64,000 bases of DNA, from positions 18,949-82,948 of the forward strand of contig CALKGK010000043.1 in NCBI GenBank assembly GCA_938085105.1. Direction: 5' to 3'. The position numbers were made by a program, and so were the translations under genes. This document shows, piece by piece, positions 61,802-64,000 of this stretch. The DNA comes from an uncultured Flavobacteriales bacterium (lineage in GTDB: Bacteria; Bacteroidota; Bacteroidia; Flavobacteriales_D; Sanyastnellaceae). Position 1 is the stretch's first letter. Every line of letters begins with the position of its first letter. The notes under the pieces were generated by a model. It did no database searches. It had not been told where the DNA came from and worked only from the letters and a program-made list of their open reading frames with translations.

Positions 61802-63046
61802 CTAGCTCCAGGAAGCAATCTTCTCTGAAACGTATTCACCGTTTTCAAGCTTGGCTTTCACCTTCGAGAAGGTTTCAATGGTGTACTTCACATCTTCTAG
61901 GGTATGCACCGCTGTTGGAATCAAACGCAGCATGATTACATCTTTCGGTACTACTGGGTAAACCACGATTGAGCAGAAGATTCCGTGGTTCTCACGTAAA
62001 TCCAAGGTCAAATTGGTGGCTTCTCCCAAACCGCCCGACAAGAATACTGGCGTTACACAAGAGTTCGTGTCACCAATGTTGAAGCCTGCTTCGGTGAGTC
62101 CGTTTTGAAGTGAACTGGCGATGTTCCAAAGGTTTTCTTTGTGACTTGAGTCCGTTCTCATCATCTCCAAACGCTTGATTGCACCAATAACGATTGGCAT
62201 TGGGAGCGACTTAGCGAAGGTTTGTGAGCGCATATTGTAGCGAAGGTACTCAATCACGTGTTCGTCTCCAGCAACGAAGGCACCGATGGTAGCCATGGCT
62301 TTTGCGAAAGTTCCGAAGTACACATCGATTTCATCGTGCACACCTTGGTAATCTCCAGCGCCACGACCGTTTTCTCCGATGGTACCAAAACCGTGAGCAT
62401 CATCCACAAAAAGACGGAAACCGTACTCTTTCTTGAATTTCACAATTTCGGCCAACTTCCCTTGGTCTCCGGCCATACCGAACACCCCTTCCGTTACCAC
62501 CAAAATTCCGCCGCCCGACTTCTCGGTGAGGACCGCTGCACGCTTCAATTGCTTTTCGAAGCTTTCCATGTCGTTGTGCTGAAAAACAAAACGTTTTCCT
62601 TGGTGCAAACGAACACCGTCCACCATGCAAGCATGCGATTCGGAATCGTATACAATAACGTCATTACGCGTCACCAAAGCCTCGATAGCACTCTGACACC
62701 CTTGGTACCCGAAATTGAGCAAGAAAGCATCTTCTTTTTGCATGAAATCTGCCAAGTCTGCTTCCAATTTTTCGTGGTATTTGGTTTGGCCCGACATCAT
62801 TCTGGCTCCCATTGGGTAACCCATACCCCATTCTTTGGCAGCATCAGCATCCACCTTGCGAACGTCAGGATGATTGGCTAGGCCGAGGTAGTTGTTGATG
62901 CTCCACACGAGCACATCTTTCCCGCGAAACTGCATGCGGTTTGAAATGTCTCCTTCCAACTTAGGGAAGGTAAAGTAACCATGGGACTCTTTAGCATGTT
63001 GCCCGAGTGGTCCGCGGTTGTTTTTGATCCGTTCGAATATATCCAA
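61802..63046 (-). CDS. spt: Serine palmitoyltransferase (alpha-oxoamine synthase family)
   Basis: A 414-residue PLP enzyme; in Bacteroidota this subtype condenses serine with palmitoyl-CoA to begin sphingolipid synthesis. MDIFERIKNNRGPLG, VWSINNYLGLANHPDVRK, YDSESHACMVDGVRLHQG, VDDAHGFGTIG and the PLP-lysine segment FGTFAKAMATIGAF match the family closely; glycine C-acetyltransferase is the main alternative. The start is TTG at 63046, since the in-frame codon two before it is TAG. Confidence 0.88.
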   Translation of the reverse strand: MDIFERIKNNRGPLGQHAKESHGYFTFPKLEGDISNRMQFRGKDVLVWSINNYLGLANHPDVRKVDADAAKEWGMGYPMGARMMSGQTKYHEKLEADLADFMQKEDAFLLNFGYQGCQSAIEALVTRNDVIVYDSESHACMVDGVRLHQGKRFVFQHNDMESFEKQLKRAAVLTEKSGGGILVVTEGVFGMAGDQGKLAEIVKFKKEYGFRLFVDDAHGFGTIGENGRGAGDYQGVHDEIDVYFGTFAKAMATIGAFVAGDEHVIEYLRYNMRSQTFAKSLPMPIVIGAIKRLEMMRTDSSHKENLWNIASSLQNGLTEAGFNIGDTNSCVTPVFLSGGLGEATNLTLDLRENHGIFCSIVVYPVVPKDVIMLRLIPTAVHTLEDVKYTIETFSKVKAKLENGEYVSEKIASWS

Positions 63047-63707
63047 AGTGATCTATTTTTAGTTGGTGCGAGACAAAAGGCCAAGCACAGTAATTTCTTA
63101 AACAATGGGCAAAATTACAACCTTTCCATTTGGCAAACAAGCACCTGAATACCTTGTGAATAAGTTAAAATTTCTTCTCTGTTAAGTGGGTTTTATTTTT
63201 CTGGGTGATGAAATGGGATTTTTGAACGATGGTTTTGGATGAGATGAGGTCGATCATTTAATTTATCCTCTGGATGCATTCAATGGCCATGAGGAATCTG
63301 GAGTACAACTGGCTGATCATGGGTTTGTCGGCAACTCCGCCGAGTCGCTCACGCTGTTGGACGTGAGCAAAACACCTCCGCTGTTATACGTAAATGCATA
63401 TAAAAATGATTTTAGGTTTTAGATTATATCTAAATGCATATAATGAAGAGCTTAGCAACCTTTATCAAAGACCGAAGAAACACAGTCCAGTCTAAATAAA
63501 TATCATGATGGCACCATCGCACATACCTAAATCAATTCAGACAGTTTACTATTCCAAGCTTGAATAGTGATGAAGTGAAATAAGTTCTTTAAGTTCCAAG
63601 ATCTAATTTCCACGAGTCGAAAACCGCTCATTCTTGATGAAGTTGGATAAAAAAATCTTGCTTTTGGCTGACGGACATAGAGCATAACCACAGAAAACAA
63701 TCAAACC
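63047..63707. other. Long intergenic stretch with hairpins and direct repeat
   Basis: No convincing gene. A GC-rich patch at about 63325-63390 contains CGGC-AACTCC-GCCG (63329-63342) and a seven-pair hairpin GCTCACG/CGTGAGC (63347-63368); a 13-base TAAATGCATATAA occurs at 63391 and 63431. The rest is AT-rich. A remnant of a mobile or attachment element is possible but not shown. Confidence 0.5.
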
Positions 63708-64000
63708 ATGCCAGTATATTTAGATTTAACGAACATCGTGTTCGAGAAACAACTTTTAGAACATAAGTACCCCGGTGGTTGTGATCAGTTCCGGCTTGAT
63801 TGGGATGTCATCAATCATGAAGCTCACCAAGAAGATGACGAACTCATAAGTCTCGCATCGATGAATTTGGATGAATTCCAAATAGAAAAACTGATTGATA
63901 AGGGATTAGAATTTAATTCTGAACTTCAATACTCTTTTGAAAACATTCGAAATCGAATTTTATTCGCTCGCGCTCTTCAACCATCAAATCTTGATCTGAA
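63708..64000 (+). CDS. Unknown gene, N-terminal part (runs off the window)
   Basis: An open frame of at least 97 codons from ATG 63708 (MPVYLDLTNIVFEKQ...) with acidic, polar composition and no recognisable motif. The C-terminus is outside the window. The upstream region is AT-rich and no clear -7 element was found. It could be a toxin-antitoxin or hypothetical protein, but nothing identifies it. Confidence 0.5.
   Translation, partial: MPVYLDLTNIVFEKQLLEHKYPGGCDQFRLDWDVINHEAHQEDDELISLASMNLDEFQIEKLIDKGLEFNSELQYSFENIRNRILFARALQPSNLDL

Noticed and set aside
61636..61935. ORF across the tandem repeat
   Set aside because: It crosses the spt terminator and the spt C-terminus antisense; the three repeat units do not keep a common frame.
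63325..63395. Integron attC site
   Set aside because: GTTATAC looks like an attC end, but no complementary R'' core or integrase gene is visible.

Overview
The window comes from a chromosome of an aerobic Bacteroidota bacterium, most likely a marine Flavobacteriales lineage (Cryomorphaceae/Schleiferiaceae-like; this placement is inference). The evidence is: type IX secretion C-terminal sorting domains on two secreted proteins; the Bacteroidota ribosomal block rpmG-DUF4295-ftsY-rimO; ftsK followed by a LolA-like gene; a Bacteroidota-type serine palmitoyltransferase; and exact copies of the phylum's -7 promoter element (TAnnTTTG) in front of all three intact tRNA genes. No prophage, insertion sequence or CRISPR array was seen.

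Layout. 1-7.3 kb: end of a T9SS cargo gene, then rimO, ftsY, DUF4295 and rpmG on the minus strand, diverging from ftsK-lolA. 7.6-14.1 kb: one giant Cys-rich PKD-repeat surface protein with a T9SS tail. 14.2-17.0 kb: an overlapping minus-strand operon of two unknown membrane or exported proteins, a short histidine kinase and a NarL-type regulator. 17.4-21.6 kb: overlapping guaA, a LysM/periplasmic-binding fusion, and hemF. 21.7-24.8 kb: maf, then feoB facing a separate feoA. 24.8-28.0 kb: a PAS kinase and a GT-C glycosyltransferase. 28.0-31.2 kb: an AraC regulator diverging from aldehyde dehydrogenase plus DUF779. 31.3-33.5 kb: an SbtA-type bicarbonate transporter, a small unknown protein and a divergent LysR regulator. 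33.6-39.7 kb: a lipoprotein, an M23 peptidase, RluF, a CDF cation exporter, a haloperoxidase/PAP2 lipoprotein and a secreted repeat protein. 39.9-42.4 kb: an arsenic resistance operon (arsR, DUF6428, arsC-like, ACR3). 42.8-43.6 kb: tRNA-Arg, a decayed tRNA, tRNA-Ser and tRNA-Pro. 43.9-48.0 kb: a tight, apparently more AT-rich four-gene cluster (receiver, porin, short PstS-like protein, large sensor kinase). 48.1-61.3 kb: an SDR enzyme, a PgpH-type HD protein, an SLC13 carrier, a degenerate endonuclease-fold protein, rlmD, a TPMT-like methyltransferase, a PyrR-like protein, aroK, clpB, a zinc-less MDR reductase and a Crp-type regulator. 61.3-64 kb: a pyrimidine-rich tandem repeat, serine palmitoyltransferase, a long intergenic stretch and the start of an unknown gene.

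The points that most deserve follow-up are: (1) many genes carry a -7 promoter box ending only 4-8 bases before the start codon, which predicts leaderless or near-leaderless mRNAs; (2) the receiver-porin-PstS-like-kinase cluster next to the tRNAs looks like a self-contained sensory system whose kinase has an insert of about 90 residues between its two dimerization helices; (3) several operators can be read directly: a 21-bp-spaced AraC-type direct repeat, a LysR palindrome lying on its own start codon, an ArsR palindrome, and a perfect CRP-type half-site pair; and (4) a three-unit noncoding tandem repeat lies between spt and crp. Gene functions are assigned from motifs and family resemblance read by eye; no database search was run.
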